Positions 6,224-12,990 of a stretch of DNA of 14,665 nt are shown one piece after another. The notes under the pieces were generated by a model. It was not told the DNA's origin. It made no database searches and saw nothing but the letters and a program-made list of their open reading frames with translations. The position numbers and the translations under genes were made by a program. This stretch comes from FEN-987 sp049521055. Its GTDB lineage: Archaea; Thermoproteota; Bathyarchaeia; 40CM-2-53-6. The first letter of the stretch is position 1. Each line of letters opens with the position of its first letter. The DNA lies in the NCBI GenBank assembly GCA_049521055.1, contig JBEKPE010000045.1, positions 1 to 14,665 on the forward strand, written 5' to 3'.

Positions 6224-6267
6224 CATCGGATGCGGCTTTAGATTCTTGTTGTAAAAATCCGTCGGAT
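6224..6267 (-). promoter_or_regulatory. Paired TCGGAT palindromes in the RHH promoter
   Basis: CATCGGATG (6224-6232) and ATCCGTCGGAT (6257-6267) are both perfect odd palindromes and share TCGGAT, with the shared hexamers 36 bases apart. On the minus strand TTTTTACA (6256-6249) between them is a plausible TATA-like box for the RHH gene that starts at 6187. RHH repressors bind short repeated half-sites flanking their own promoters, so autoregulation is inferred. Confidence 0.4.
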
Positions 6268-6284
6268 ACTACGATTGGGTTCCC

Positions 6285-6743
6285 CTAACTTTTCGAGAAA
6301 TTCGGTCTGACAAAGATTTCCTTGATCTCGAATGGCGTATGGCCTTCGTAGGTCATCTTAACCACCCACCTTAACAAGTCTCGTCCAGTAACAATCCCAA
6401 CCAGTCTCCCCCCGTCTATTATTGGAAGTCGCCTGATCCCATGTTTCAGCATCATCTCCATCGCCTCTTGGTTACGAGTAGTGGGAGTCACGGAAATGAG
6501 CGGACTTGACATTACACGCTTTACCTGAATGCCAAGCGTCTTAGGACCTTTTGCTACCTGCCTTGAAATATCCCGTTCAGTTACGATTCCCACAGGCTTC
6601 CCTCTGTCAACGACAACTACGCATCCTATGTTCCGTTTCACCATCTTCTTCAAAGCGTCTTTGAGAAGCAAAGCAGGTTTGACGACTTCAACCTTGACGC
6701 TCATTATCGAGCCAAGTTCATCCGGTTTAACTAGTTCCGACAA
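6285..6743 (-). CDS. Tandem CBS-domain protein
   Basis: 152 residues made almost wholly of two CBS domains, a Bateman module that binds adenine nucleotides or S-adenosylmethionine and regulates a partner. CBS1 is about residues 10-70 (VKPALLLKDALKKM, GCVVVVDRGKPVGIVTERDI). CBS2 is about 75-135 (MSSPLISVTPTT, GIRRLPIIDGGRLVGIVTGRDLLR). The ligand-contacting pattern GIVTxRD occurs in both. No effector domain is attached. The TTG at 6743 is chosen: an in-frame TGA lies six codons upstream, and the next ATG (14th codon) would clip the first domain. A TATA-like box 26 bases upstream fits a leaderless transcript. Upstream lies the transposase relic. The partner is unknown; stand-alone CBS pairs are common in archaea. 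Confidence 0.92.
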   Translation of the reverse strand: MSELVKPDELGSIMSVKVEVVKPALLLKDALKKMVKRNIGCVVVVDRGKPVGIVTERDISRQVAKGPKTLGIQVKRVMSSPLISVTPTTRNQEAMEMMLKHGIRRLPIIDGGRLVGIVTGRDLLRWVVKMTYEGHTPFEIKEIFVRPNFSKS

Positions 6744-6752
6744 AAGTGTATA

Positions 6753-6772
6753 CTGAATTCAGGCCTTTTTAT
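6753..6772 (-). promoter_or_regulatory. CBS-gene promoter: TATA box overlapping the transposase stop, with palindrome
   Basis: On the minus strand ATAAAAA (6772-6766) is centred about 26 bases before the TTG at 6743, the right distance for a leaderless start. Its TAA is also the stop codon of the transposase relic. Between box and start is the perfect 10-base palindrome CTGAATTCAG (6753-6762), followed by GTATAC. A protein bound there would block transcription initiation. One 10-base palindrome can easily arise by chance in a window this size. Confidence 0.45.
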
Positions 6773-7050
6773 GGCATTAAAGCCTTCCGAAGGCGGGTGC
6801 TGCTGGGCTTTCCGGCGGCGTTCTGAATTAAGGCCAACCACTTGTTCTCGCCCTCAACTGTGATGCCTGCCGCCTCTGCTGGCGTTTTGCCATCCTAGGT
6901 CCAAGTGTGGCCGAATGTAGTTATGAAACAGTTGGTAGCCCGCGAGGATAGGGCTGTCAGTTTTTTCGAGGGTTCGCATTACTCGTAGTTCTCCGTTCAT
7001 TCTTTCCATTTTGTCATTATTGAAATCGCCCTGTTTGGATTGCTTCGAAC
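6769..7050 (-). pseudogene. 3' remnant of a DDE (IS240-like) transposase, frameshifted
   Basis: Read leftward, about 94 codons give the end of a DDE-type transposase: QGDFNNDKMERMNGELR (the Glu of KMER is the likely third catalytic acid), then SPILAGYQLFHNYIRPHL. A one-base frameshift near 6895 follows, and the new frame reads DGKTPAEAAGI, GENKWLALIQNAAG, ending at TAA 6769. In family members I recall, HNYIRPH runs directly into GLDGKTPAEA, so one base has been gained or lost. GELR-VMR also seems to lack a few residues usually found there. A stop lies just upstream at about 7052-7054, and the two Asp-bearing regions and the start are absent. No terminal inverted repeats could be matched because the other end is missing. 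This relic fills most of the gap between the CBS and SIS genes. Confidence 0.8.
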
Positions 7051-7131
7051 TCTAACTGGAGGACAATTGCAAAGATAGTTTGACTCTCAATCATTAGCTT
7101 GATTATCTTCTAATACCTGAGTTACAGGCCA

Positions 7132-8211
7132 GTGGGACGTTGTGCGCCTATGACAAGGACTGACCCTAGAACCAAGCTTGAGATTCTGGACCAACCTGAT
7201 TCGCTTCGTGACACCGTCTACCAACAACACGGCAACATTCAGAAGATAGCCAGGAAAATCGTTGCCAAAGGGTGCGAGAGACTGTACTTGGTCGGCATGG
7301 GCTCTTCGTATTCCGCTGCACTGATGGGTATGATATTTTCCAGGCACATCAGTTCGATTCTCATCGAAACATACCGGGGCTACGAGCTGGAATTCGAGGA
7401 ACCCGTGGGGGTTGGAGGAAATTGTTGCGTCGTTCCAATTTCGTTCAGTGGTGAAACTGAAGATGTAGTCTCTGCACTTCGATTCGCGAAGAGCCGCGGC
7501 GCGTACGTCGTCTCAATCTCAGGTCCTGAAGAGAACACTTTGGCTAGAGAGGCCGATGATGCAATTCGGATAGTTTCGAAGGATACGAAGGCTATGGTTG
7601 CAGCGCATCTCACCCAGGTGGCATTACTCTACTTGCTCTTGGGCTACATTGCAAAGTACCGAGACGGATCAAGCAAGATAGATGAGCTCAGACAAGAGCT
7701 CGACACTCTCATCCAAAAACTTCCGAATGTCATCGAGGAAGAGGAACCGAAAGCAAGCAAGCTAGCTGAGGAGTTCAAGGACGAGTCGACTTTCTATGTT
7801 ATCAGTGCAGGACCCTCTTACGGAGTCGCATACAAGCTGGCCATGACTGAGCTAACGGAGAACGTTTGGCTTCACGGCATAGTTCAGTATAGTACAGAGT
7901 TCAGGCACGGAATTGTGGAGAAAATAGAACCCGGCCTACCGGTGATATTTCTGATCGGATCGGACAAGTCCCAAGTGGACCTGAGGAGAGAGTTGGAGAC
8001 CTGCCGAAAACTCGGAGCCAAAACGATAGTCTGGGATGCGAAAGGCTTTCCGAGAACTGATGAGTTCCTTGCGCCGTTCTACTTATCCATACCTGCAAGC
8101 TGGTTCGTTTACCATCTTGCGCTGATCCGAGGAAGGCTCCCCTCCAAAAGGCGATACATGGGCACTGTTGTCCCGTATGCGAACATGAAGAGTATCAGCA
8201 AGACACCGTGA
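7132..8211 (+). CDS. Double-SIS sugar-phosphate enzyme, FrlB-type deglycase candidate
   Basis: 359 residues with two SIS domains, as in the GlmS isomerase half and the FrlB/FraB deglycases, which split a phosphorylated Amadori product into an amino acid and a hexose 6-phosphate. SIS1 has VGMGSS (G55-S59) and the phosphate loop SFSGETED (S104-D111); SIS2 has ISAGPSYG. E243 (TEN) and H259 (EFRHG) are 16 apart, the spacing of the GlmS acid-base pair Glu488/His504 and of FrlB. Further FrlB-like marks are WLHG, EFRHG, IEPGLPVIFLIG, LAPF with a following PASW, and RRYMG near the end. GlmS would show ELKHGP and a glutaminase domain, both absent. GlmD-type glucosamine-6-phosphate deaminase is the main alternative. 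Start: GTG 7132 sits about 26 bases after GATTATC (leaderless); ATG 7150 is also possible. The PfkB gene overlaps its stop. Confidence 0.85.
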   Translation: MGRCAPMTRTDPRTKLEILDQPDSLRDTVYQQHGNIQKIARKIVAKGCERLYLVGMGSSYSAALMGMIFSRHISSILIETYRGYELEFEEPVGVGGNCCVVPISFSGETEDVVSALRFAKSRGAYVVSISGPEENTLAREADDAIRIVSKDTKAMVAAHLTQVALLYLLLGYIAKYRDGSSKIDELRQELDTLIQKLPNVIEEEEPKASKLAEEFKDESTFYVISAGPSYGVAYKLAMTELTENVWLHGIVQYSTEFRHGIVEKIEPGLPVIFLIGSDKSQVDLRRELETCRKLGAKTIVWDAKGFPRTDEFLAPFYLSIPASWFVYHLALIRGRLPSKRRYMGTVVPYANMKSISKTP

Positions 8212-9170
8212 GAACTTTCTTGGCCAAGGCCTTCTCGATCGGCAACATCTGTCTGGATTGCATTTTGAGATATGCGAGGGATATGCCGAAATGGGGTAGG
8301 GAGATCTTCTTCGATGAAGGCGAGCAACGCTTAGCGGGTCAATGCGCGAATTTTGCGATCGCACTGGCAAAACTCGGATGCCCGACCTGGGTTGTAGGCA
8401 GCCTCGGAAATGACGAAACGGGGAACCGATTTGCCAGGGAAATGTCCTCGATTCCTCTCCTTAACTGCACATTCCTTCGTCAAGAAGGAGGGATTACAGG
8501 GTTTACAATTTCTGTCATACGTACTGACGGCGAGCGTTCCTTTCTCACATTCCTTGGACATCAAACCAACTATTCACTGGGACATGATGAAGGTCGAATC
8601 ATAGAGAACGTCCAGAAGGGCGACTTCGTCCATGTCTCCGGCTACTTCATGTTGCCAAGCCTACAAGAGGAATTGCCACGCTTCCTGAAGATAGTGAAGT
8701 CGAAAGGGGCAATCGTTTCTTTTGACCCCGGGTGGGACCCGACAGATTTTGGAGAATCGGCCAGGAAACGGACATTCGCCTGCTTGACTGAAGTTGACTT
8801 GTTCTTGCCTAACGTCGCGGAGCTTATGGCGCTCACGAGCACAGAGTCTCCGGATTCAGCAATTCAGCGTTTGGCAAGATCGTACGGAGGCGTAACAGTG
8901 GTGAAAGCTGGCGAGAAGGGGTGCCGGATAGCAAAGAAAGGTGAGTCTCTTGCAACCGTGGCCTCATACCCGGTCAAGGTTGTTGATACTACGGGAGCCG
9001 GGGATGTTTTCGACGCGGGTTTCATCTACGCCATGACGTGCGGTCATTCGCTTGAGGTCTGCGGAAAATTCGCAAACGCAGCTGCAGCACTCTCGATTTC
9101 CAGACCTGGCAGTCCTGATACGAGATTCCCGAACTCTAATGAGACTTCGGGTCTCTTGAACGCTAAGTAG
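8208..9170 (+). CDS. PfkB-family sugar kinase, FrlD-like by context
   Basis: 320 residues, the usual ribokinase/PfkB length. N-terminal SIGNICLDCILR matches the PfkB opening strand, and A43-G44-Q-C-A-N48-FAIALAKLG corresponds to the GGxxAN sugar-binding segment, with Ala for the first Gly. VSFDPGWDP (D173) is mid-protein. D260-T-T-G-A-G-D266 is PfkB signature 2, with the anion hole GAG and catalytic base D266. The GTG start at 8208 overlaps the SIS stop (GTGA), so the two genes are probably one transcript with coupled translation. In the E. coli frl system a PfkB kinase phosphorylates fructoselysine at C6 before the SIS deglycase acts; this order is inferred here from the pairing. Other sugars such as 2-keto-3-deoxygluconate or ribose remain possible. 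Transcription converges on the permease. Confidence 0.88.
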   Translation: MRTFLAKAFSIGNICLDCILRYARDMPKWGREIFFDEGEQRLAGQCANFAIALAKLGCPTWVVGSLGNDETGNRFAREMSSIPLLNCTFLRQEGGITGFTISVIRTDGERSFLTFLGHQTNYSLGHDEGRIIENVQKGDFVHVSGYFMLPSLQEELPRFLKIVKSKGAIVSFDPGWDPTDFGESARKRTFACLTEVDLFLPNVAELMALTSTESPDSAIQRLARSYGGVTVVKAGEKGCRIAKKGESLATVASYPVKVVDTTGAGDVFDAGFIYAMTCGHSLEVCGKFANAAAALSISRPGSPDTRFPNSNETSGLLNAK

Positions 9171-9173
9171 TGC

Positions 9174-9200
9174 CCACTGAATTGTCATCTATTCAAGTGG
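9174..9200. terminator. Bulged hairpin between convergent kinase and permease genes
   Basis: CCACTGAAT pairs with ATTCAAGTGG: a 9-base stem with one bulged A and an 8-base loop, starting 3 bases past the PfkB stop. It is well placed to end or protect the 3' end of the SIS-PfkB message. No T-run follows on either strand. Confidence 0.35.
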
Positions 9201-9246
9201 AAGCTGCACGGAGGCCAGGGAACGGTTCTAGCGAAGTGGAGGCATT

Positions 9247-10911
9247 CTATTCTGGCGGTATCTCCTTGAATGCAATGTTGAGGTCGATCCCTTCGCGCAA
9301 TCTCCAGGCGCGGGCTGCATAGTATATTAGAATTGAAATTATGAAAATACCGAAAGTAACTCCGATGGCTGACCCGATAAGTGGTCCCAAGTACATGTAT
9401 GTGATGATTGGGGAGAATTCGGCTCCAATCCAGATGAGCATGCTCACCAACTGAAGAATACCTCCCCATACAATAACAGGAACACCCAGCGGCTTAGCTC
9501 GCATCCACTTGGGCAACGTGCCGATTGAAGACTCATAGAGATCCCGTTTAACATATGGAAATGCGATTGCAGCAATTGCTGTAATAGCCCATGCAAATGG
9601 TGTCGCCAGAGACAAACTGAGCCAAGAGGTCACGAATCCATAGAAGTATAGTACCACGACCCAGATCTCGGCAATGACCGCCATGAGTAGTACTGAGTTG
9701 ACTGGCGAATGAAGTCGTTCGTTCACTCGTGCCATTGATTCAGGAAGCACTCTGTCAAACGATTGAGCGAAGAATATTCGGCTTGCCGCAAGCAACGTAC
9801 TCGGAATGAGGAGAAATCCACCAACTATTGGAATTGAATTCAACAAAATGGCAAGGATGACGTTACCGTAGATCAGGGAGACAAGGAAAGTTACAAATGG
9901 GGTCGCCGTCAGAGGCAACGCGGACGGGTTCGTTGCCCAAAGATAAGATGCGCCCTGCAGAAATGAATCGCCGAACACAACCTCACACTGATACGCAAGC
10001 GCCACCAGGTAAACCCAAGTTATACCCATGGATACTCCAAGCGCTAGGGCTTGGTTCTTCTTTGGATTCTTGATTTCGCTTCCAACATAGGTGCTGGATT
10101 GAAATCCGGTAAATGTTAGAAAACCTAACGGCACGAACGCGAGTAACGTTTGCGTTATGCTAAATTGGAAGTTTCCATATTGCCCTGCATTCGAAAGAAC
10201 CTTCTCATAGGCTCCTGACCCCGCGATACTTTCCAAAGTTGACACAAATGCTTGGTGAGTAGTTCCAAAGAGTGCTACCACCAGTGCAGCAGCGCTCACG
10301 AAGTAGAAGATGAAAATTATTCTGAACGACCACTGAAAGGCTTTCATGCCGAACAGAACTACGAGTGCTCCAACAATCAGCAGGAGAGTCGATAACGCGA
10401 ACTCTACGGCGACCTGTGACGAGATATAGGTCGCTGCAGCCCCATAACCCGCAATGCCTGTCACTGCTCCGACAGATGTCAATATCGACGGAAAGCCCGT
10501 AAACACCATGTACCAAGCGTTAAACCCAGTTAAAGCAAAAATGAAGAAACCAAACACGTTCAGCATACCCGACGCGAAACCGAGTGCAGGATGAAGTGTT
10601 CTCGAGACGTAGACGTAATCTCCTCCCGTCCTCGGAAAGGCAGAGGAGAAAATAGTATACACAACAAAGATCCCGACGGCAGGTATCCCACCGAGAAGGA
10701 ATACTAAGGTTAGGTTCGCACCTGGAAAGAAGAAGAGCTGGAGGACATCGTACGCAAGCCCTCCTGCCATATTGACTACCGCCATGTTAAGTAGGAATGA
10801 ATCATAGAAGCCTAACGATCGTACAAGACCAGTCGCATCTCTTACGAACACGTGGGGTTTACTACTTTGGCTCATACTAGGATCGGGTGAGGACTGAGAC
10901 CGTACGTACAT
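9247..10911 (-). CDS. APC-superfamily permease (amino acid or glycated amino acid)
   Basis: 554 residues with about 12 or more hydrophobic helices. The N-terminal VRDATGLVRSLGFYDSF followed by a Gly-rich first helix is typical of APC amino acid permeases. FSSAFPRTGGDYVYVSRTLH is the conserved P-R-T-G-G-D-Y loop of the family, and FTGFQSSTYVGSEIKNPKKN is the conserved segment with E-I-K-N-P. It is longer than E. coli FrlA (about 445 residues), with extra C-terminal helices. It faces the SIS-PfkB pair and is divergent from the SDR gene, 151 bases away. It probably imports an amino acid, amine or, by context, an Amadori compound. The start at ATG 10911 is used; Met13 (10875, MSQSSKPHVF) is also plausible. 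TTTATC at about 10952-10947 is the likely TATA region, giving a short leader. Confidence 0.9.
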   Translation of the reverse strand: MYVRSQSSPDPSMSQSSKPHVFVRDATGLVRSLGFYDSFLLNMAVVNMAGGLAYDVLQLFFFPGANLTLVFLLGGIPAVGIFVVYTIFSSAFPRTGGDYVYVSRTLHPALGFASGMLNVFGFFIFALTGFNAWYMVFTGFPSILTSVGAVTGIAGYGAAATYISSQVAVEFALSTLLLIVGALVVLFGMKAFQWSFRIIFIFYFVSAAALVVALFGTTHQAFVSTLESIAGSGAYEKVLSNAGQYGNFQFSITQTLLAFVPLGFLTFTGFQSSTYVGSEIKNPKKNQALALGVSMGITWVYLVALAYQCEVVFGDSFLQGASYLWATNPSALPLTATPFVTFLVSLIYGNVILAILLNSIPIVGGFLLIPSTLLAASRIFFAQSFDRVLPESMARVNERLHSPVNSVLLMAVIAEIWVVVLYFYGFVTSWLSLSLATPFAWAITAIAAIAFPYVKRDLYESSIGTLPKWMRAKPLGVPVIVWGGILQLVSMLIWIGAEFSPIITYMYLGPLIGSAIGVTFGIFIISILIYYAARAWRLREGIDLNIAFKEIPPE

Positions 10912-10946
10912 AAGACTATGGGTAGTTACGCTGCTTTTTCAACAAC

Positions 10947-10970
10947 GATAAATTCGCACGTGTTAGGTCT
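10947..10970 (-). promoter_or_regulatory. Permease promoter element AGACCTA-CGTG-TTTATC
   Basis: Read leftward from 10970: AGACCTA, then AC, then ACGTGCGAATTTATC. Apart from a 2-base gap and three mismatches it equals the element before the divergent SDR gene. TTTATC is the probable TATA box; AGACCTA would be a regulator or BRE-like site. The ATG at 10911 is 36 bases beyond. Confidence 0.5.
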
Positions 10971-11006
10971 CTCAATTTCGCCGTGACAAGCAAACTTTTT
11001 TCAATC

Positions 11007-11028
11007 AGACCTAGCGTGAGATTTTATC
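11007..11028 (+). promoter_or_regulatory. SDR promoter element AGACCTA-CGTG-TTTATC
   Basis: AGACCTA, then GCGTGAGATTTTATC, matching the permease element at 19 of 22 aligned positions. TTTTATC serves as the TATA box, and the TTG at 11063 is 35 bases beyond, nearly the same distance as in the permease promoter. The pair points to shared control of two divergent genes. Confidence 0.5.
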
Positions 11029-11062
11029 AACCTGTGACATTACATGATTCCGGCTGACATCC

Positions 11063-11851
11063 TTGCGGTTTAACGGCAAAGTTGCTTTTGTAACGGGTGC
11101 TGGTGCAGGTATAGGGAGGGCAATTGCTCTTCGTCTTTCTTCTGAAGGAGCGAAAATAATCGTCACGGACATTGACCCAGGAACGGCTGAACGAACGGCC
11201 GCGGAAATTATGAAGAACGGAAACATTGCAAATTCTTTGAGACTCGACGTGACAAATTCCAGTGAGGTCGCGGAGGTTATCGGGAAAGCTTGGAAGCTCT
11301 TTGGCCGAATCGACTTTCTGATCAACAATGCCGGTGTTTCTAGCATGAACCGACTCGTTGATCTGACTGAAAGAGACTGGGACTTCAACATGGATGTGAA
11401 TGCGAAGGGAGTATTCTTGGTCACCGCTGCCGCAGTAAGGAGAATGCTTAGTGAAGACTACGGCCAAGAGAAACCAAAGATCGTGAGCGTCGCTTCAGCC
11501 GCAGGGAAGATTCCAGGACCATTTCTAGCTCACTATACAGCATCAAAGTTTGCAGTTGTTGGGTTCACGAAAGCGGTTGCGTTGGAACTTGCGCCCTTTG
11601 GGATAACCGTGAATTGTGTCTGTCCAGGCTACGTTCAGACATCAATGCAAGAGAGAGAGCTCGTGTGGGAAGGCAAATTACGGGGTATAACGGCTGATGA
11701 GGTCAAACAGGGCTACTTGACTCAAGTGCCATTGGGACGACTTGCAACTCCTGACGACGTGGCAACAATTGTCGCTTTCCTGTGTAGTCACGATTCAGAT
11801 TACATGACAGGCCAAGCAGTAAACGTAACAGGCGGCCAAGTCATGATATGA
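11063..11851 (+). CDS. Short-chain dehydrogenase/reductase (classical SDR)
   Basis: 262 residues, a complete classical SDR that oxidises or reduces a hydroxyl/carbonyl with NAD(P). T11-G-A-G-A-G-I-G18 is the cofactor loop, and D37 (VTDIDPG) after the second beta strand suggests NAD preference. N88-N-A-G is present, and the catalytic set is S145, Y158 and K162 (YTASK). The stretch PGYVQT, then a variable lid through ITADEVKQGYL, and the C-terminal TGQAVNVTGGQVM are family-typical. It resembles polyol or sugar dehydrogenases such as sorbitol-6-phosphate 2-dehydrogenase or acetoin reductase; the substrate is not determined. An in-frame TGA six codons upstream and no nearby ATG make TTG 11063 the start. 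It shares a promoter element with the divergent permease, so it may process a product of the same pathway. Confidence 0.9.
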   Translation: MRFNGKVAFVTGAGAGIGRAIALRLSSEGAKIIVTDIDPGTAERTAAEIMKNGNIANSLRLDVTNSSEVAEVIGKAWKLFGRIDFLINNAGVSSMNRLVDLTERDWDFNMDVNAKGVFLVTAAAVRRMLSEDYGQEKPKIVSVASAAGKIPGPFLAHYTASKFAVVGFTKAVALELAPFGITVNCVCPGYVQTSMQERELVWEGKLRGITADEVKQGYLTQVPLGRLATPDDVATIVAFLCSHDSDYMTGQAVNVTGGQVMI

Positions 11852-11875
11852 TTTTCCTTTAGACTGCTTCACGTC

Positions 11876-11998
11876 TCACTTCGTCGCTCCCTTGCCAACC
11901 TGCTTGATCTTATTTTGGACCGTATTCGGAAGCTGATAGCCGCAGATCCTGCACACCCAAGACTCGTCGTAGTCATGGGCACAGCCATCCTCTTTCAA
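11876..11998 (-). CDS. Probable 40-residue zinc-binding microprotein
   Basis: A leftward frame from TTG 11998 to TGA 11876 encodes 40 residues containing DGCAHDYDESWVCRICGYQL. The spacing C-x-H...C-x2-C-G-Y is that of a small treble-clef or rubredoxin-like zinc knuckle. A basic tail follows (NKIKQVGKGATK). An in-frame TGA three codons upstream limits the start to the TTG; GGAG lies 11 bases before it, which is rather far. It converges with the SDR gene (24-base gap). The length is below usual gene-calling limits. The ordered Cys/His pattern makes chance unlikely but not excluded. Confidence 0.5.
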   Translation of the reverse strand: MKEDGCAHDYDESWVCRICGYQLPNTVQNKIKQVGKGATK

Positions 11999-12225
11999 GA
12001 CTAATCATGCTCCAAACATTGCTGCAATTGGGCGATGGGGCTACTTGACCCTATTCAGGGGCGAATCTAACCCCCTGCACCAAATGATCAAGCCTTGCGT
12101 CTCAATTGTGATTACGTCTATACCTCCTTGTCTACATGGATTTACGAGATCCGTCCCGAAGACTTACCTAGGGGCAAGGAAGAAACGACAATCCATTGGA
12201 CTTCGACATTCCAGAGAGGCCCCTC
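11999..12225. other. Intergenic stretch with one weak hairpin
   Basis: Between the microprotein and the CDF-like gene I see no convincing gene. CAGGGG (12056-12061) and CCCCTG (12072-12077) form a 6-base stem with a 10-base loop and no T-run. A rightward frame through about 12071-12180 reads NCDYVYTSLSTWIYEIRPED and has protein-like texture, but it runs out of frame into the CDF-like gene and I recognise nothing in it. Confidence 0.3.
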
Positions 12226-12927
12226 ATGCAATCCGGTTCCAGTTGTTCGATTTGTAAATGCGAGGCTGAGTCGTGTGAGAATTGTTTGACCCCAGCAGAG
12301 TGCTCGAGCGGAGTCTCTTGTTGTTGCCCAGCGACCCACACCGCATGGAGGGTTGGAAGGATTCATCTGGGAATTATGGTCGAGTACCTTAGCTTGGGGT
12401 GGATGGTTGTTGAGGTTATTGGTTCAATCGGAATCGGTTTGCTTTCGAGCAGTTTGGCTCTGATCGCGTTTGGCAGTGATAGTCTAGTGGAACTAATTTC
12501 TGGGTTCGCGGTTCTAAATCATCTGAAAGATGATTCACCGGGCTCTGGCGACCGCGGTGAGAGAGCTGAGAAACTCACGAAACTGCTTCTCGTTGCACTG
12601 ATCCCAGTCATTGGGTTGAGCGCAATTTACTCATATTCGGTAGGTACACGGCCTGAATCTTCCCCCCTCGGTATAGCGGTGGCTCTTGGAGCAGTATTCA
12701 TCATGCCTATGCTATGGATTCAGAAGAGGAGGATTGGAAGGGAGACAAACTGCGCCCCACTCTCCATTGACGCCATAGAATCCGCCACCTGCTTCCTCAT
12801 GGCTCTCGCCTTGCTCGGAAGCCTCCTCGTTAACTATCTCTTCAAAATATGGTGGATCGATTACCTAGCTACAGCAGTGATTCTAGCGTTCGTAGGAAAA
12901 GAGAGCTTAGAGGCGTTCCGTGAGTAA
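12226..12927 (+). CDS. CDF/TMEM163-like metal transporter with Cys-rich N-terminus
   Basis: 233 residues from ATG 12226. The first 35 hold nine cysteines (CSICKC, SCENC, EC, SCCC), a probable metal-binding head. Five or six membrane helices follow. The first pair ends IAFGSDSLVELISG, like the second helix of cation diffusion facilitators, where acidic residues (here D and E in DSLVE) bind metal. A later helix begins SIDAIESATC, matching the second metal-site helix. The long cytosolic C-terminal domain of CDF exporters is absent, as in the short TMEM163-type proteins. It probably moves or senses Zn2+ or a similar divalent ion. TTG 12196 would add 10 residues; neither start has a good ribosome binding site. 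It stands alone between the microprotein and ilvE. Confidence 0.75.
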   Translation: MQSGSSCSICKCEAESCENCLTPAECSSGVSCCCPATHTAWRVGRIHLGIMVEYLSLGWMVVEVIGSIGIGLLSSSLALIAFGSDSLVELISGFAVLNHLKDDSPGSGDRGERAEKLTKLLLVALIPVIGLSAIYSYSVGTRPESSPLGIAVALGAVFIMPMLWIQKRRIGRETNCAPLSIDAIESATCFLMALALLGSLLVNYLFKIWWIDYLATAVILAFVGKESLEAFRE

Positions 12928-12990
12928 TACCGGAACCTGCCAAAGCCATTTTGCTGGAACCGAATCACTGTCTCGCATGTTCAACGTGAC

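Noticed and set aside
7132..8211. Full glucosamine-fructose-6-phosphate aminotransferase (GlmS)
   Set aside because: No N-terminal glutaminase domain, and the His motif reads EFRHG instead of ELKHGP.
12095..12289. 64-codon rightward frame before and into the CDF-like gene
   Set aside because: Its first half has some protein-like texture, but it overlaps the Cys-rich start of the CDF-like gene out of frame and has no ribosome binding site or known motif.
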